64,000 nt of DNA from NCBI GenBank assembly GCA_002559145.1, contig NTXX01000008.1, positions 99,037 to 163,036 on the forward strand, read 5' to 3'. Under the pieces are notes generated by a model. The model saw nothing but the letters and a program-made list of their open reading frames with translations. It was not told where the DNA came from and did no database searches. The stretch's first letter is position 1; every line of letters begins with the position of its first letter. Positions 15,887-24,865 of the stretch are shown here, one piece after another. Position numbers and translations under genes: made by a program. Origin of the DNA: Bacillus sp. AFS006103 (GTDB lineage: Bacteria; Bacillota; Bacilli; Bacillales; Cytobacillaceae).

Positions 15887-16999
15887 ATGAAAAAACAACT
15901 AGTGGTTGTAAAGATTGGGAGCAGCTCGCTCACCAATGCCTCCGGGACAATTTCTGAAAGAAAAATACGTGATCATGTTGAGGCACTTGCCTGTTTAAAA
16001 GAGCAAGGGCATGATGTCATTCTTATTTCATCAGGAGCGGTTGCAGCTGGATTTGGCCCCCTTGGCTATCCAAGCCGTCCAAAAACCGTTGCCGGGAAAC
16101 AAGCTGCCGCAGCGGTGGGTCAGGGATTGTTAATGCAAAATTATATTCAATTGTTTAACGAGTTTACTATCGTACCAGCCCAGATTCTATTAACTCGAGA
16201 AGATTTTTACAGCCAAGTGCGGTTCCATAACCTCTTTAATACGATTCATGAGCTGCTTCAAAAAGGTGTACTACCGATTATTAATGAAAATGATTCGGTT
16301 TCGATTGAGGAATTAACCTTCGGAGATAATGATATGCTGTCCGCACTAGTGAGTGGTTTTTTACATGCGAATGCCCTGATTATTTTAACGGATGTCAATG
16401 GTCTATATGATGGCAATCCGAAAGTAGCAAAAGATGCAAAAAAATATCATTTTATAGCTGAAATATCTGATAAACTCCTCGGTGTGGCCGGAGAAAGTGG
16501 TTCTTCCGTTGGAACAGGGGGAATGAAATCAAAACTACTTGCTTCCAAAAAGGCTCTTTCCCTTGGTGTCAGCGTCTTTGTCGGTACTGGTGCTGGAAAA
16601 GAAAAACTGGTTGATATTCTAGCTGGTAAGGGGGACGGGACATATATTGGCGGACCATTCCAAACGCAAATGCAAATGAGAAAGCAATGGATTGCTTATC
16701 ACTCCCAGGTCGGCGGTGTGATTGAAATTGATGATGGGGCGGAAAAGGCGATTGTCTTCCAGGGTAAAAGTTTACTACCTGTTGGCGTTACGAATGTCAT
16801 TGGGGATTTTAACGCCTTAGATGTTGTCGTAGTCCGAAATCAAAAAGGAAAAATTGTCGGTAAAGGCCAAATCCATTATTCCTCTAAGAATCTATTGAAA
16901 ATAAAAGGCTTACCGAGTGAACAGTCGAAAGAGTACTCGATTAATAAAAAAGCAGAAGTGATTCATCGCGATAATTGGGTCACAATGACAAAGGAGTGA
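15887..16999 (+). CDS. proB: Glutamate 5-kinase
   Basis: This 370-residue enzyme phosphorylates glutamate to gamma-glutamyl phosphate, the first step of proline synthesis. The amino acid kinase domain (about 1-260) has [11 protein letters not shown], the [14 protein letters not shown] loop and [16 protein letters not shown]. The C-terminal PUA domain (about 280-360) is present, so it is the long bacterial form. It is controlled by the proline T-box just upstream and lies 6 bp before proA. Since the leader responds to tRNA-Pro charging, this may be the anabolic rather than the osmoprotective proline pathway. Confidence 0.96.
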   Translation: MKKQLVVVKIGSSSLTNASGTISERKIRDHVEALACLKEQGHDVILISSGAVAAGFGPLGYPSRPKTVAGKQAAAAVGQGLLMQNYIQLFNEFTIVPAQILLTREDFYSQVRFHNLFNTIHELLQKGVLPIINENDSVSIEELTFGDNDMLSALVSGFLHANALIILTDVNGLYDGNPKVAKDAKKYHFIAEISDKLLGVAGESGSSVGTGGMKSKLLASKKALSLGVSVFVGTGAGKEKLVDILAGKGDGTYIGGPFQTQMQMRKQWIAYHSQVGGVIEIDDGAEKAIVFQGKSLLPVGVTNVIGDFNALDVVVVRNQKGKIVGKGQIHYSSKNLLKIKGLPSEQSKEYSINKKAEVIHRDNWVTMTKE

Positions 17000-17005
17000 A
17001 AACGA

Positions 17006-18247
17006 ATGAGTGAGTTAATAGAAAAAGCCAGCAAATTAAGAAAAGCTGCCAAACAAATGGGGATTCTGTCAGCGGAAGAAAAAAACACAGCTCTTTTAGT
17101 AATGGCTGAACATTTATTGACGAGGAAAGAATGGATCATCACTGAAAATGCCAAAGACATTGAAGCGGGAAAAGAAAAGGGGTTTACAGAGTCGCTCCTG
17201 GATCGTCTTCTTTTAACGGAAGCAAGAATTGAACAAATTGTTGATGGGGTTCGTCAATTAATTGATTTGGAGGATCCGATTGGTGAAACGATTGAAGCAT
17301 GGGAGCGTCCGAACGGGTTACAAATTGAAACGATTCGGGTTCCGCTTGGGGTAATAGGAATGGTGTATGAAGCACGTCCCAATGTGACCGTGGATGCAGG
17401 AAGTCTTTGTTTAAAAGCGGGAAATGCGGTTCTGTTAAGAGGGAGTTCTTCCGCCATCCATTCCAATAAAGCGCTCGTTCATGTGATGCACGAAGCACTA
17501 GCGAAAACGTCGATTCCTGTCGATGCCGTCCAGCTTTTGGAGGACACGAGCAGGGAAACAGCGTCCGAAATGTTTAAATTGAATCAATACCTAGATGTCC
17601 TCATTCCACGAGGCGGGGCAGGGTTAATCCAAACAGTGATCCAAAATGCCACCGTTCCAGTGTTGGAAACGGGTGTTGGCAACTGTCATGTTTTCATTGA
17701 TGAAACAGCCAAAGAAAACATGGCGATCGATATTGCGATTAATGCAAAATTGCATCGTCCATCTGTTTGTAACGCTGCAGAAACCGTGCTTATTCATAAA
17801 AACTGGCCTTTTGCAGATGAGCTTTTAGGTTCTCTTCATGACCGAGGGGTGGAGCTGCGCGGGGATACTGAATTAACATCAACCTATTCATTTGTAAAAC
17901 CAGCAACAGAAGAAGATTGGTCTTCTGAATTTTTAGCGCCAATTTTGGCCGTTAAACTAGTGGGTGATGTGAAGGAAGCGATTGATCATATAGATCATTA
18001 TGGAACAAAACATTCTGAGGCCATCATCAGTGAAAATCCTGATAACGTTCGTTTGTTCTTCCAGACAACCGATGCAGCCGTGTTATATCATAATGCCTCG
18101 ACACGATTTACTGATGGGGAGCAATTTGGCTATGGGGCAGAAATCGGTATTAGCACACAAAAGCTCCATGCACGCGGGCCAATGGGACTCCGTGCACTAA
18201 CAACAACAAAAGCGATTGTCCGTGGCACTGGACAAATTCGGTCATAA
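17006..18247 (+). CDS. proA: Glutamate-5-semialdehyde dehydrogenase (gamma-glutamyl phosphate reductase)
   Basis: This 413-residue NADPH-dependent enzyme reduces gamma-glutamyl phosphate to glutamate-5-semialdehyde. The active-site cysteine is in [13 protein letters not shown]. Family segments include [12 protein letters not shown] and the [26 protein letters not shown]-terminal signature. It is co-transcribed with proB and followed by a strong terminator. No proC/proI lies nearby. Confidence 0.96.
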   Translation: MSELIEKASKLRKAAKQMGILSAEEKNTALLVMAEHLLTRKEWIITENAKDIEAGKEKGFTESLLDRLLLTEARIEQIVDGVRQLIDLEDPIGETIEAWERPNGLQIETIRVPLGVIGMVYEARPNVTVDAGSLCLKAGNAVLLRGSSSAIHSNKALVHVMHEALAKTSIPVDAVQLLEDTSRETASEMFKLNQYLDVLIPRGGAGLIQTVIQNATVPVLETGVGNCHVFIDETAKENMAIDIAINAKLHRPSVCNAAETVLIHKNWPFADELLGSLHDRGVELRGDTELTSTYSFVKPATEEDWSSEFLAPILAVKLVGDVKEAIDHIDHYGTKHSEAIISENPDNVRLFFQTTDAAVLYHNASTRFTDGEQFGYGAEIGISTQKLHARGPMGLRALTTTKAIVRGTGQIRS

Positions 18248-18256
18248 CTCCTTTTT

Positions 18257-18286
18257 ATTGACGCAGATTATGCGTCAATTTTTTTG
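18257..18286 (+). terminator. Intrinsic terminator of proBA
   Basis: TTGACGCA (18258-18265) pairs with TGCGTCAA (18271-18278) around GATTA, followed by seven T. Confidence 0.9.
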
Positions 18287-18292
18287 ATTTCT

Positions 18293-18336
18293 GTTATAAT
18301 TAGAATGCAAACATACATTCTAATTATAACTTTTTT
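18293..18336 (+). promoter_or_regulatory. Extended -10 promoter embedded in a 15-bp inverted repeat with T-run
   Basis: GTTATAATTAGAATG (18293-18307) and CATTCTAATTATAAC (18316-18330) are a perfect 15-bp inverted repeat with an 8-nt spacer, followed by six T. The left arm contains TGTTATAAT, an extended -10 element. The element can act as an operator over the transcription start of the helicase gene or as a terminator hairpin. Confidence 0.65.
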
Positions 18337-18352
18337 AGTAAGTTGGTGCCAC

Positions 18353-20659
18353 ATGTCAGAGTCAATTCATATTTCCGTAAGAACGCTTGTTGAACATGTG
18401 TTTAAGAGCGGCAGTATAGATTCACGTTTCCGCTCTCAATCGACGCTTTTGGATGGGACAAGGATACATCAAAAAATCCAGAAAACCTACCACGATGGGG
18501 ATCAAAAAGAATTGTACCTCCGTGCGGAAGTCCCGTTTAATGAACTTTCTTTCATTATTGATGGCAGGTGTGATGGGCTGTTGTTTCGTGATGGCGAGGT
18601 GATTATTGACGAAATCAAATCATTCCAAGAGCCATCTCCGCAGCGTGATCAAGAGGGTTTGCCGGTTCACTGGGCACAAGCAAAGCTATACGCCTATATG
18701 TATGCAAAGGAAAATGACTTACAGGAAATTTTTGTTCAGCTTACCTATGTCCAGGTAGATACACTTGCGAAGACTTATTTCAAACAGAAGTGCCTGTTTT
18801 CTGAACTAGAAACATTTGTTCTGAAAGTGATTGAAGACTACTCTCCATACGCGAGACTGCTTGATGAACATCGAAAAAAACGAAACGAAAGCTGTAAAGA
18901 GCTAGCTTTTCCTTTTGAAGCCTATCGTGAGGGGCAGCGGAAATTAGCCGGGGTGGTTTATAAAACAATTTTAGATAAAAAAAATCTATTTGCTAAGGCT
19001 CCAACAGGCATTGGCAAGACGATATCGACTCTTTTTCCATCAGTTAAGGCAATTGGAGAAGAACATTTGAACCGTGTTTTCTATCTTACGGCGAAAACCA
19101 TTACCCGTACAGCGGCCGAAGAGGCATTTAAAAAAATGCAATCCCGTGGTCTTTGTCTAAATACGCTGACCATTACTGCTAAGGACAAGGTTTGTTTTAA
19201 GGATGAAACCATTTGCCAAAAGGATTATTGTGAATTTGCAAATGGCTATTATGACCGGATCAATGATGCGATTCTTGATATCTTACTTAATGAAACAGCG
19301 ATGACGCGTGAAGTAATTGAAAAATATGCAAGGAAACATACAATCTGTCCATTTGAATTTTCCCTCGATCTTGCTTATGCAGTCGACTGTATCATCTGTG
19401 ACTATAATTATATTTTCGAACCGCGGGTATCACTGAAGCGTCTTTTAGAAGAGCAAAAAAAACAGACCGTACTCCTCGTCGATGAGGCACACAATCTGGT
19501 GGACCGTGGTCGAGAAATGTTTTCATCCTCCTTAAACAAAGAAATATTCCTCCAATTAAAAAAGGAGTTTAAAGGTGTCAATAAAGCAATCTATGAGGCT
19601 GCAAGTAAGCTAAATGCTTGGTTTATTTCATTGAAAAAGGAACATCCGGATACACAAGAATTCACCATAGATCAGTTGGGGGAAGAACTAATTGAACCTC
19701 TGATTCAGTTTCTAGAAAGCGCAGAACAGGTCCTTCATACGGAGACGTCCCAAAATCTGCTGGAAGCCTATTTTATCGTAAATAACTTTTTGAAAATTAC
19801 CGAACTGCTCGATGAACATTATGTAATCTACGGTGAAAAAATAAAAAACGATGTTACAGTAAAGCTTTTTTGCATTGACCCTTCTAAGCTTCTCAAACAC
19901 ATGGGTAGGGGTTATCGATCAAAAATCTTCTTTTCAGCGACACTGTCACCTTTATCCTATTATCAAGATATTCTTGGTGGGCAGGAGGAGGATTATGTAC
20001 TCTCCATCCCTTCACCCTTTTCAAGTGAACAGCTCGAAGTTAGCATCAATCCAGTGTCTACCCGCTACCGAGATCGGGAACGGACGAAGGAACACATCGT
20101 ATCTGTAATCCAATCATTAATTCAAAACCGGCCCGGAAATTATTTCATCTTTTTCCCATCCTATCAATATCTACTTTCTGTTTATGACCTATTCAAACAA
20201 AAAGACCCAAAAACCCATACCATCATCCAAGCATCAGGGATGACCGAAATCGAAAGGGAGGACTTTTTGGGGGCTTTTAAAGCGAATCAACCAGAAACCT
20301 TACTGGGTTTCGCTGTCCTTGGCGGCATTTTTTCCGAGGGTGTTGATTTAATTGGCGATCGCTTAAATGGGGTGGTGGTTGTCGGTGTTGGATTACCGCA
20401 GCTGTGTTTTGAACGGAACCTCATTAAGGATCATTTTTATCAAAAAGACAAAAACGGTTATGACTATGCCTACGTATATCCCGGCATGAATAAAGTCCTG
20501 CAAGCAGGAGGAAGGTTGATTCGCTCGGAGGAAGACCATGGAACCATTGTATTGATCGATGACCGATTCCTCCAGCGCCAGTATCAAAATCTCATGCCAC
20601 TGGAATGGCAGCACTATACGATTTTTTCAAAAGAGTACCCTTATGGAAAATATCCATAA
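18353..20659 (+). CDS. XPD/DinG-like Fe-S DNA helicase with N-terminal PD-(D/E)XK nuclease domain
   Basis: This 768-residue protein combines two modules. Residues about 1-180 contain a Cas4/RecB-like PD-(D/E)XK core, with IDGRCDG near residue 68 followed by IIDEIKS near 84-90. The rest is a superfamily 2 Rad3/XPD helicase: Walker A APTGIGKT (about 216), four spaced cysteines near 280, 287, 293 and 331 that would bind a 4Fe-4S cluster, VDEAHNL (about 376), and a C-terminal QAGGRLIRSEED motif VI. The ATG at 18353 is chosen for homology-like start (SESIHISVRTLVEHVF); the RBS is weak (GGTG). It probably acts in DNA repair with coupled unwinding and cleavage, which is inference. Confidence 0.85.
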   Translation: MSESIHISVRTLVEHVFKSGSIDSRFRSQSTLLDGTRIHQKIQKTYHDGDQKELYLRAEVPFNELSFIIDGRCDGLLFRDGEVIIDEIKSFQEPSPQRDQEGLPVHWAQAKLYAYMYAKENDLQEIFVQLTYVQVDTLAKTYFKQKCLFSELETFVLKVIEDYSPYARLLDEHRKKRNESCKELAFPFEAYREGQRKLAGVVYKTILDKKNLFAKAPTGIGKTISTLFPSVKAIGEEHLNRVFYLTAKTITRTAAEEAFKKMQSRGLCLNTLTITAKDKVCFKDETICQKDYCEFANGYYDRINDAILDILLNETAMTREVIEKYARKHTICPFEFSLDLAYAVDCIICDYNYIFEPRVSLKRLLEEQKKQTVLLVDEAHNLVDRGREMFSSSLNKEIFLQLKKEFKGVNKAIYEAASKLNAWFISLKKEHPDTQEFTIDQLGEELIEPLIQFLESAEQVLHTETSQNLLEAYFIVNNFLKITELLDEHYVIYGEKIKNDVTVKLFCIDPSKLLKHMGRGYRSKIFFSATLSPLSYYQDILGGQEEDYVLSIPSPFSSEQLEVSINPVSTRYRDRERTKEHIVSVIQSLIQNRPGNYFIFFPSYQYLLSVYDLFKQKDPKTHTIIQASGMTEIEREDFLGAFKANQPETLLGFAVLGGIFSEGVDLIGDRLNGVVVVGVGLPQLCFERNLIKDHFYQKDKNGYDYAYVYPGMNKVLQAGGRLIRSEEDHGTIVLIDDRFLQRQYQNLMPLEWQHYTIFSKEYPYGKYP

Positions 20660-20670
20660 GGGTCTTTTTG
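20637..20670. terminator. Intrinsic terminator overlapping the helicase stop codon
   Basis: ACCCTTATGGA (20637-20647) pairs with TCCATAAGGGT (20653-20663) around AAATA and is followed by CTTTTTG. The stem includes the last codons of the helicase gene. It lies between convergent genes. Confidence 0.85.
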
Positions 20671-20672
20671 TC

Positions 20673-20993
20673 TTAAATGAAAAACGTGCCAGAAACCATA
20701 AAGCTAAAAAGGGACCCAAGTACTAAACCTATTGCCGCAAAAAAAGTTAGGATGGCTCCGTGGACTTGATTTCGCTCTAGAAAAGTCATAACACCCATGA
20801 ATACTGCCCCTACACCAAACAGAAGCGGCATAAAAACGAGAGAAATGGCAAAGAACAGCCACCCTAATATTACAAACAATATCCCCTTACTTTTACTAGT
20901 GGAACCAGCTTCATGATGAAGAGTTACACTCCCGCAACTTTGACAAACATTTGAGTTAACCACCTCGAAGGACCCGCCTGGAGGATTAAACAT
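20673..20993 (-). CDS. Small membrane protein with zinc-ribbon-like CxxC motif
   Basis: This 106-residue protein has an N-terminal CQSCGS pair preceded by a short polar segment, then two or three transmembrane helices (about 37-60, 62-75 and 80-104). Only one CxxC is present, so a full zinc ribbon would need dimerisation. The ATG at 20993 has GGAG 8 bp upstream; a GTG at 21002 is also possible. It is convergent to the helicase gene. The function is unknown. Confidence 0.65.
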   Translation of the reverse strand: MFNPPGGSFEVVNSNVCQSCGSVTLHHEAGSTSKSKGILFVILGWLFFAISLVFMPLLFGVGAVFMGVMTFLERNQVHGAILTFFAAIGLVLGSLFSFMVSGTFFI

Positions 20994-21154
20994 TTTATCC
21001 ACTCCATTCCCTTTGATCTTTAAATGACTGAATATTATAAAAATTACTATAAGATTACCATATTTTGATAATAATTCAAGTGAAACACATCATTATATTA
21101 AAAAAAATTGAATTTTTATCCATTTTTTTATTAAAAACCTAGTTTCTAATACGC

Positions 21155-21209
21155 AGATAATAATTATTTTTGCTAATTAGGGGACATTATTGAAATTTTT
21201 ACATATAAT
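21155..21209 (+). promoter_or_regulatory. Candidate Fur box and promoter of the feo operon
   Basis: AGATAATAATTATTT (21155-21169) keeps the GATAAT-N-ATTAT core of the Fur box (TGATAATNATTATCA). A TATAAT (21204-21209) follows, with GGGACA as a poor -35 candidate 17 bp upstream. The position in front of ferrous iron transport genes supports a Fur assignment, but only by inspection. Confidence 0.4.
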
Positions 21210-21257
21210 TAAAGAAAAGTTGCACACGGTAAAAACTTTAAAGGTGGGGAAAGAGAG

Positions 21258-21512
21258 ATGGATAAACCTAATATTATTAAACTCGTGAATGGACAAAAAG
21301 GTAATTTGATAAAAATAACTGAGTTAAATCTAGAAGGTGTTATGAGAAGAAGATTATTAGATTTAGGATTTGTGACTGGAGCACTTGTGGAGGTTATCCG
21401 AAAAAGTCCATTGGGAGACCCGATTGCTTTTCGTGTCAGTCAAACAACGATTGCCCTCCGAAGAGAGGAGAGTTCTAAAATAGAAGGGGAGCTGGTATCT
21501 AATGGGGAATGA
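21258..21512 (+). CDS. feoA: Ferrous iron transport protein A
   Basis: This 84-residue SH3-like FeoA (ELNLEGVMRRRLLDLGFVTG, then VIRKSPLGDPIAFRVSQTTI) associates with FeoB at the cytoplasmic face. GGTGGGG precedes the ATG. Its 3' end overlaps the FeoB GTPase gene by 11 bp, so the three genes form one coupled operon. Confidence 0.9.
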   Translation: MDKPNIIKLVNGQKGNLIKITELNLEGVMRRRLLDLGFVTGALVEVIRKSPLGDPIAFRVSQTTIALRREESSKIEGELVSNGE

Positions 21513-22191
21513 ATACCGAATTGCCTTAGCGGGAAACCCGAATACGGGAAAAAGTACCTTGTTCAACGCCTTAACCGGCCTTAGACAGCATACCGGAAAT
21601 TGGGCTGGTAAAACTGTTTCCCTTGCGCAAGGGAGTGTTCAGTTTAAAGATAAAATCTTTCAATTAATTGACCTGCCAGGAACCTATTCACTTTTTTCAA
21701 ATTCAACGGACGAAGAAGTCGCACGTAATTATATTGTGTTTGAAAAACCGGATGTGACCATTGTAGTGCTTGATGCGACATCCTTAGAACGAAATTTCAA
21801 CTTAGCTCTACAAGTCTTGGAAATGACAACTAACGTGATTATTTGTATAAATTTAATTGATGTGGCGGAGGAACAAGGCATTAACATTAATGAGCGGTTG
21901 TTAACTAACCGGTTAGGGGTCCCAGTTATCAAAATTTCAGCCCGAAACAAAAAAGGTTTCCCGATGCTGCTCGATACAATTGACCGGATTGTAACGGGAG
22001 CAATCGAATGTCATCCGGTTCAGATGTTCTATCCGGATGACATTGAAGCAAAGATAATGAAAATAGAACCAAAAGTACGTGAAGTTGTGGGAGATCATTT
22101 ATCTTCTCGCTGGGTAACTTTGAGATTACTGGACGGAGACGCGGCCTTACTAAATGAAATTAGTAAACGATTAGTGCCGGAGGAGGTTTAG
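21502..22191 (+). CDS. feoB: FeoB GTPase (N-terminal) domain encoded separately
   Basis: This 229-residue protein corresponds to the cytosolic G domain and part of the helical domain of FeoB. Motifs are G1 GNPNTGKST (near residue 10), G3 DLPGTYSL (near 55) and G4 NLID (near 115). Canonical FeoB is a single chain of about 650-800 residues; here the frame stops at 22189-22191 and the membrane part is a separate gene with its own RBS. The stop overlaps that RBS (GGAGGAGG), which suggests coupled production of a two-subunit transporter rather than a broken gene. Confidence 0.88.
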   Translation: MGNEYRIALAGNPNTGKSTLFNALTGLRQHTGNWAGKTVSLAQGSVQFKDKIFQLIDLPGTYSLFSNSTDEEVARNYIVFEKPDVTIVVLDATSLERNFNLALQVLEMTTNVIICINLIDVAEEQGININERLLTNRLGVPVIKISARNKKGFPMLLDTIDRIVTGAIECHPVQMFYPDDIEAKIMKIEPKVREVVGDHLSSRWVTLRLLDGDAALLNEISKRLVPEEV

Positions 22192-22195
22192 CGCT

Positions 22196-23569
22196 ATGCG
22201 TATAGAAGAATTATTTGCAGAGGCTCAGGAGTTATCGACCTCTAAGCTGAGAGATGACATTGTCCAGCATCTTTATGACCGCAGTCATAAATTATGCGGC
22301 GAGGGAATCACCTACACAAAATCGAAAAGGGATACTCGAACAGAAAAACTAGATGAGATTTTCACCTCACCTATTTTGGGTTTTCCCATTATGCTAATCA
22401 TGTTAGGGGTTTTGTTTTATTTAACCATCGCTGGGGCCAATGTACCATCTGCAATGATCGCTGAGTTTTTTGGATTTTTAGAGGGATATATTACCTCATT
22501 TTTTACCCTTATTCATGCACCTGATTGGCTGCACGGGATCCTGGTCCTCGGATTATACCGAGGCACGACATGGGTTATAAGCGTGATGCTGCCGCCAATG
22601 GCCATCTTCTTCCCATCATTTGCCCTGTTAGAGAATTATGGGTATTTGCCAAGGGTAGCTTTTAACATGGATCGTCTCTTTAAAAGAGTCGGTGCCCATG
22701 GGAAGCAATCATTAACAATGGCCATGGGATTTGGGTGTAATGCGGCTGCCGTTATTTCCACGAGGATTATTGAATCCCCAAGAGAACGGATGCTAGCTAT
22801 TTTGACAAACAACTTTGTTCCGTGTAATGGCCGGTGGGGAACATTAATTGTCTTGGCTTCGTTATTCATGGCAGCTAATTTTACTGGAGGACTTAAATCA
22901 CTCGTAACAACAGGCGTTATTGTTGGCATTGTTCTTATTGGAATAATCGTTACGTTCTTTGTATCTTGGGTTTTATCTAAGACATTATTAAAGGGAATAC
23001 CAACACATTATACGTTAGAACTTCCACCATATAGAAAACCAAAGATTTTTGATACGGTCATTCGCTCTTCTTTAACAAAGTCCTGGTCCGTATTAGTTCG
23101 AGCGGTTAAAGTTGCCGCACCAGCAGCGATATTAACTTGGGTGTTCGCGAATATTTATATAGGTGATACAAGTATCCTAATGTATGCCGTCGAGTTCTTA
23201 GACCCGTTTGGAAAAATGCTCGGCCTTGATGGTTATATCATGATGGCATTTATCTTGGGATTACCCGCCAACGAAATAGTTCTTCCCATTCTCTTGATGG
23301 GTTATTTATCAACGGGTTCACTGACTGAAGTGGATAACTTAGTGGATTTGAAGCAAATATTTCTAAACCATGGCTGGACATGGCTGACAGCATTGAATAT
23401 GATGTTATTCTCGTTGCTACATTATCCGTGCGGCACAACCCTGCTAAATATTTATAAAGAGACAAAAAGTAAGAAATGGACATTTCTAGCCTTCCTTATC
23501 CCGACCGTTATCGCGATTCTTGTTCCACTTATTATTACGCAAACGGTGAGATATTTTGGTTTACTTTAA
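22196..23569 (+). CDS. feoB: FeoB permease (C-terminal) domain encoded separately
   Basis: This 457-residue membrane protein begins with the FeoB cytosolic helical linker (about 1-60) and continues with the Gate/FeoB_C permease: about eight transmembrane helices, the cysteine-bearing GFGCNAAAV and NNFVPCNGR segments, and a second gate segment with LHYPCGTT. It moves Fe2+ across the membrane with the separately encoded GTPase and FeoA. The start ATG lies 4 bp after the GTPase stop and has AGGAGG just upstream. A strong terminator follows. Confidence 0.9.
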   Translation: MRIEELFAEAQELSTSKLRDDIVQHLYDRSHKLCGEGITYTKSKRDTRTEKLDEIFTSPILGFPIMLIMLGVLFYLTIAGANVPSAMIAEFFGFLEGYITSFFTLIHAPDWLHGILVLGLYRGTTWVISVMLPPMAIFFPSFALLENYGYLPRVAFNMDRLFKRVGAHGKQSLTMAMGFGCNAAAVISTRIIESPRERMLAILTNNFVPCNGRWGTLIVLASLFMAANFTGGLKSLVTTGVIVGIVLIGIIVTFFVSWVLSKTLLKGIPTHYTLELPPYRKPKIFDTVIRSSLTKSWSVLVRAVKVAAPAAILTWVFANIYIGDTSILMYAVEFLDPFGKMLGLDGYIMMAFILGLPANEIVLPILLMGYLSTGSLTEVDNLVDLKQIFLNHGWTWLTALNMMLFSLLHYPCGTTLLNIYKETKSKKWTFLAFLIPTVIAILVPLIITQTVRYFGLL

Positions 23570-23579
23570 TTACAATGTT

Positions 23580-23612
23580 AAAAGGGACTGACACGTTTGT
23601 CAGTCCCTTTTA
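23580..23612 (+). terminator. Intrinsic terminator of the feo operon
   Basis: AAAGGGACTGACA (23581-23593) pairs with TGTCAGTCCCTTT around a 4-nt loop, followed by T-rich sequence. Confidence 0.92.
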
Positions 23613-23645
23613 TATATTCGTTTAATGGTTAATAAGTAGAAAGAA

Positions 23646-23731
23646 GGGCTTGATGGGATTTGAACCCACAAGACACACTGCAGTCCACGAGATGGGACTT
23701 CAGGTTGCTCTACCATTTGAGCTACAAGCCC
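23646..23731 (-). tRNA. Atypical tRNA-like gene (tRNA-Other candidate)
   Basis: Read on the minus strand, an 86-nt segment has a perfect 7-bp acceptor stem (GGGCTTG/CAAGCCC), TA, a 4-bp D stem GCTC/GAGC with AAATGGTA loop, and a T arm GTGGG-TTCAAAT-CCCAT. The middle is not canonical: instead of a 5-bp anticodon stem with 7-nt loop it can form AGTCC/GGACT around an 8-nt CATCTCGT loop, extended by CTG/CAG after one mismatch. CCA is not encoded. Bacillus cereus has a lysylated tRNA-like RNA called tRNA-Other, and this may be a relative. No anticodon is assigned. Confidence 0.6.
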
Positions 23732-23782
23732 TGATTTTATTTTGACCAAGTATCTCAAATATATCCTTTTCATTTAAAAAAA

Positions 23783-24865
23783 TTAATCTATAATCCCGGT
23801 TTGTTTGATATCCACTTTTACATTTACCTGAACTTTTACGGTTGGATAAAATCTTTTCCATTGTTTTTCGTTAAACCGGCGATAATGTTCTTTATATTTT
23901 GCACCAAGACCTAAAGGGTCCACACCATGCTTTTTAAACTTTGTGATGATTTTTAAGGCATTTCTTTCTAATTGTTTGCCAATTTCTTGTTGGATATTTT
24001 TTTTATCAACTGCTACCCTTTTTTTCTTTGGAGATGTAAATTCCTGTAGTCTTGTCTTCATCTGAAGATTAATCGTAAATTCCGGTCGGCCGTTTATAGT
24101 TTTTACTTTATAGTGTACTTTCGAATGAAGAATATCTAGGACAACCTTTTCCCCATTTTTTAATTTGAAATGGTGTAATCCATGCTTATATTTATCAACT
24201 AAGCCTTTAAAAATGAATAGATCGTCCATCAAAAGAGGAAAGTCATATCGATCATCTTTTAAGATTGCGATGCCAATTATTTTAATATTATCTTCTACCT
24301 GTTTGATTAATGGCAAGTAGGGATCCTGTCCTTTTTGGAAATATTGAAATAAGTACGTATGTAAATTTGATTCAGGCAGTCTAGCTGCTTTCATGTATTG
24401 ATCGAGCATTTCTTGTACGTACATCGAAACATTTTCCGTTTTGAACTTCTCCATCTTAAGTAACTCACTGGCATCTCCATCGACAATTGCCAGATGTACA
24501 GTACTGCCTATAGAAGGATCTCGGTTTAGGGTGTCGACAATATCATTAATCCCCTTTTTTGCGAGTGATTTTCCATAAAGGGCAACCCGGAGCTGGCCGC
24601 TGTGGATTGGATACCGTGATTCATTATTTATGTTGATACGAATTTCTTTACTTGTTTCCCCTAATGTTGTTTTGACTTCCGTGGTAGAAGGCCGATTTTT
24701 CTTATATATAGGAAAGACAATGGTTCCTTTTATCGTGTTTTTCCCCGCCCAATCATAACCTACACCTTGAATCATATTTATTTGATTTACGATATTAGTT
24801 GGTATCAATGAACATCCGGCTAAGAAAATAGTAACCAATAATCCTATTAAGGTTCGCTTACCCAT
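23783..24865 (-). CDS. GerAC-type germinant receptor lipoprotein
   Basis: This 360-residue Ger(x)C family protein is the C subunit of a spore germinant receptor, anchored in the spore inner membrane. A lipoprotein signal peptide with lipobox LAGC (Cys about residue 18) is present, followed by MIQGVGYDW and the typical C-terminal LGLGAKYKEHYRRF segment. It overlaps the AB gene by 8 bp and is last in the operon. The tRNA-like gene lies about 50 bp beyond its stop. Confidence 0.92.
   Translation of the reverse strand: MGKRTLIGLLVTIFLAGCSLIPTNIVNQINMIQGVGYDWAGKNTIKGTIVFPIYKKNRPSTTEVKTTLGETSKEIRININNESRYPIHSGQLRVALYGKSLAKKGINDIVDTLNRDPSIGSTVHLAIVDGDASELLKMEKFKTENVSMYVQEMLDQYMKAARLPESNLHTYLFQYFQKGQDPYLPLIKQVEDNIKIIGIAILKDDRYDFPLLMDDLFIFKGLVDKYKHGLHHFKLKNGEKVVLDILHSKVHYKVKTINGRPEFTINLQMKTRLQEFTSPKKKRVAVDKKNIQQEIGKQLERNALKIITKFKKHGVDPLGLGAKYKEHYRRFNEKQWKRFYPTVKVQVNVKVDIKQTGIID

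Noticed and set aside
18305..18320. LexA (SOS) box upstream of the helicase
   Set aside because: The core does not fit GAAC-N4-GTTC; the sequence is better explained as the loop of the 15-bp inverted repeat.
23646..23731. tRNA-Sec (selC) for the selenoprotein
   Set aside because: The acceptor stem is 7 bp and no UCA anticodon sits in a loop; the features do not match tRNA-Sec.
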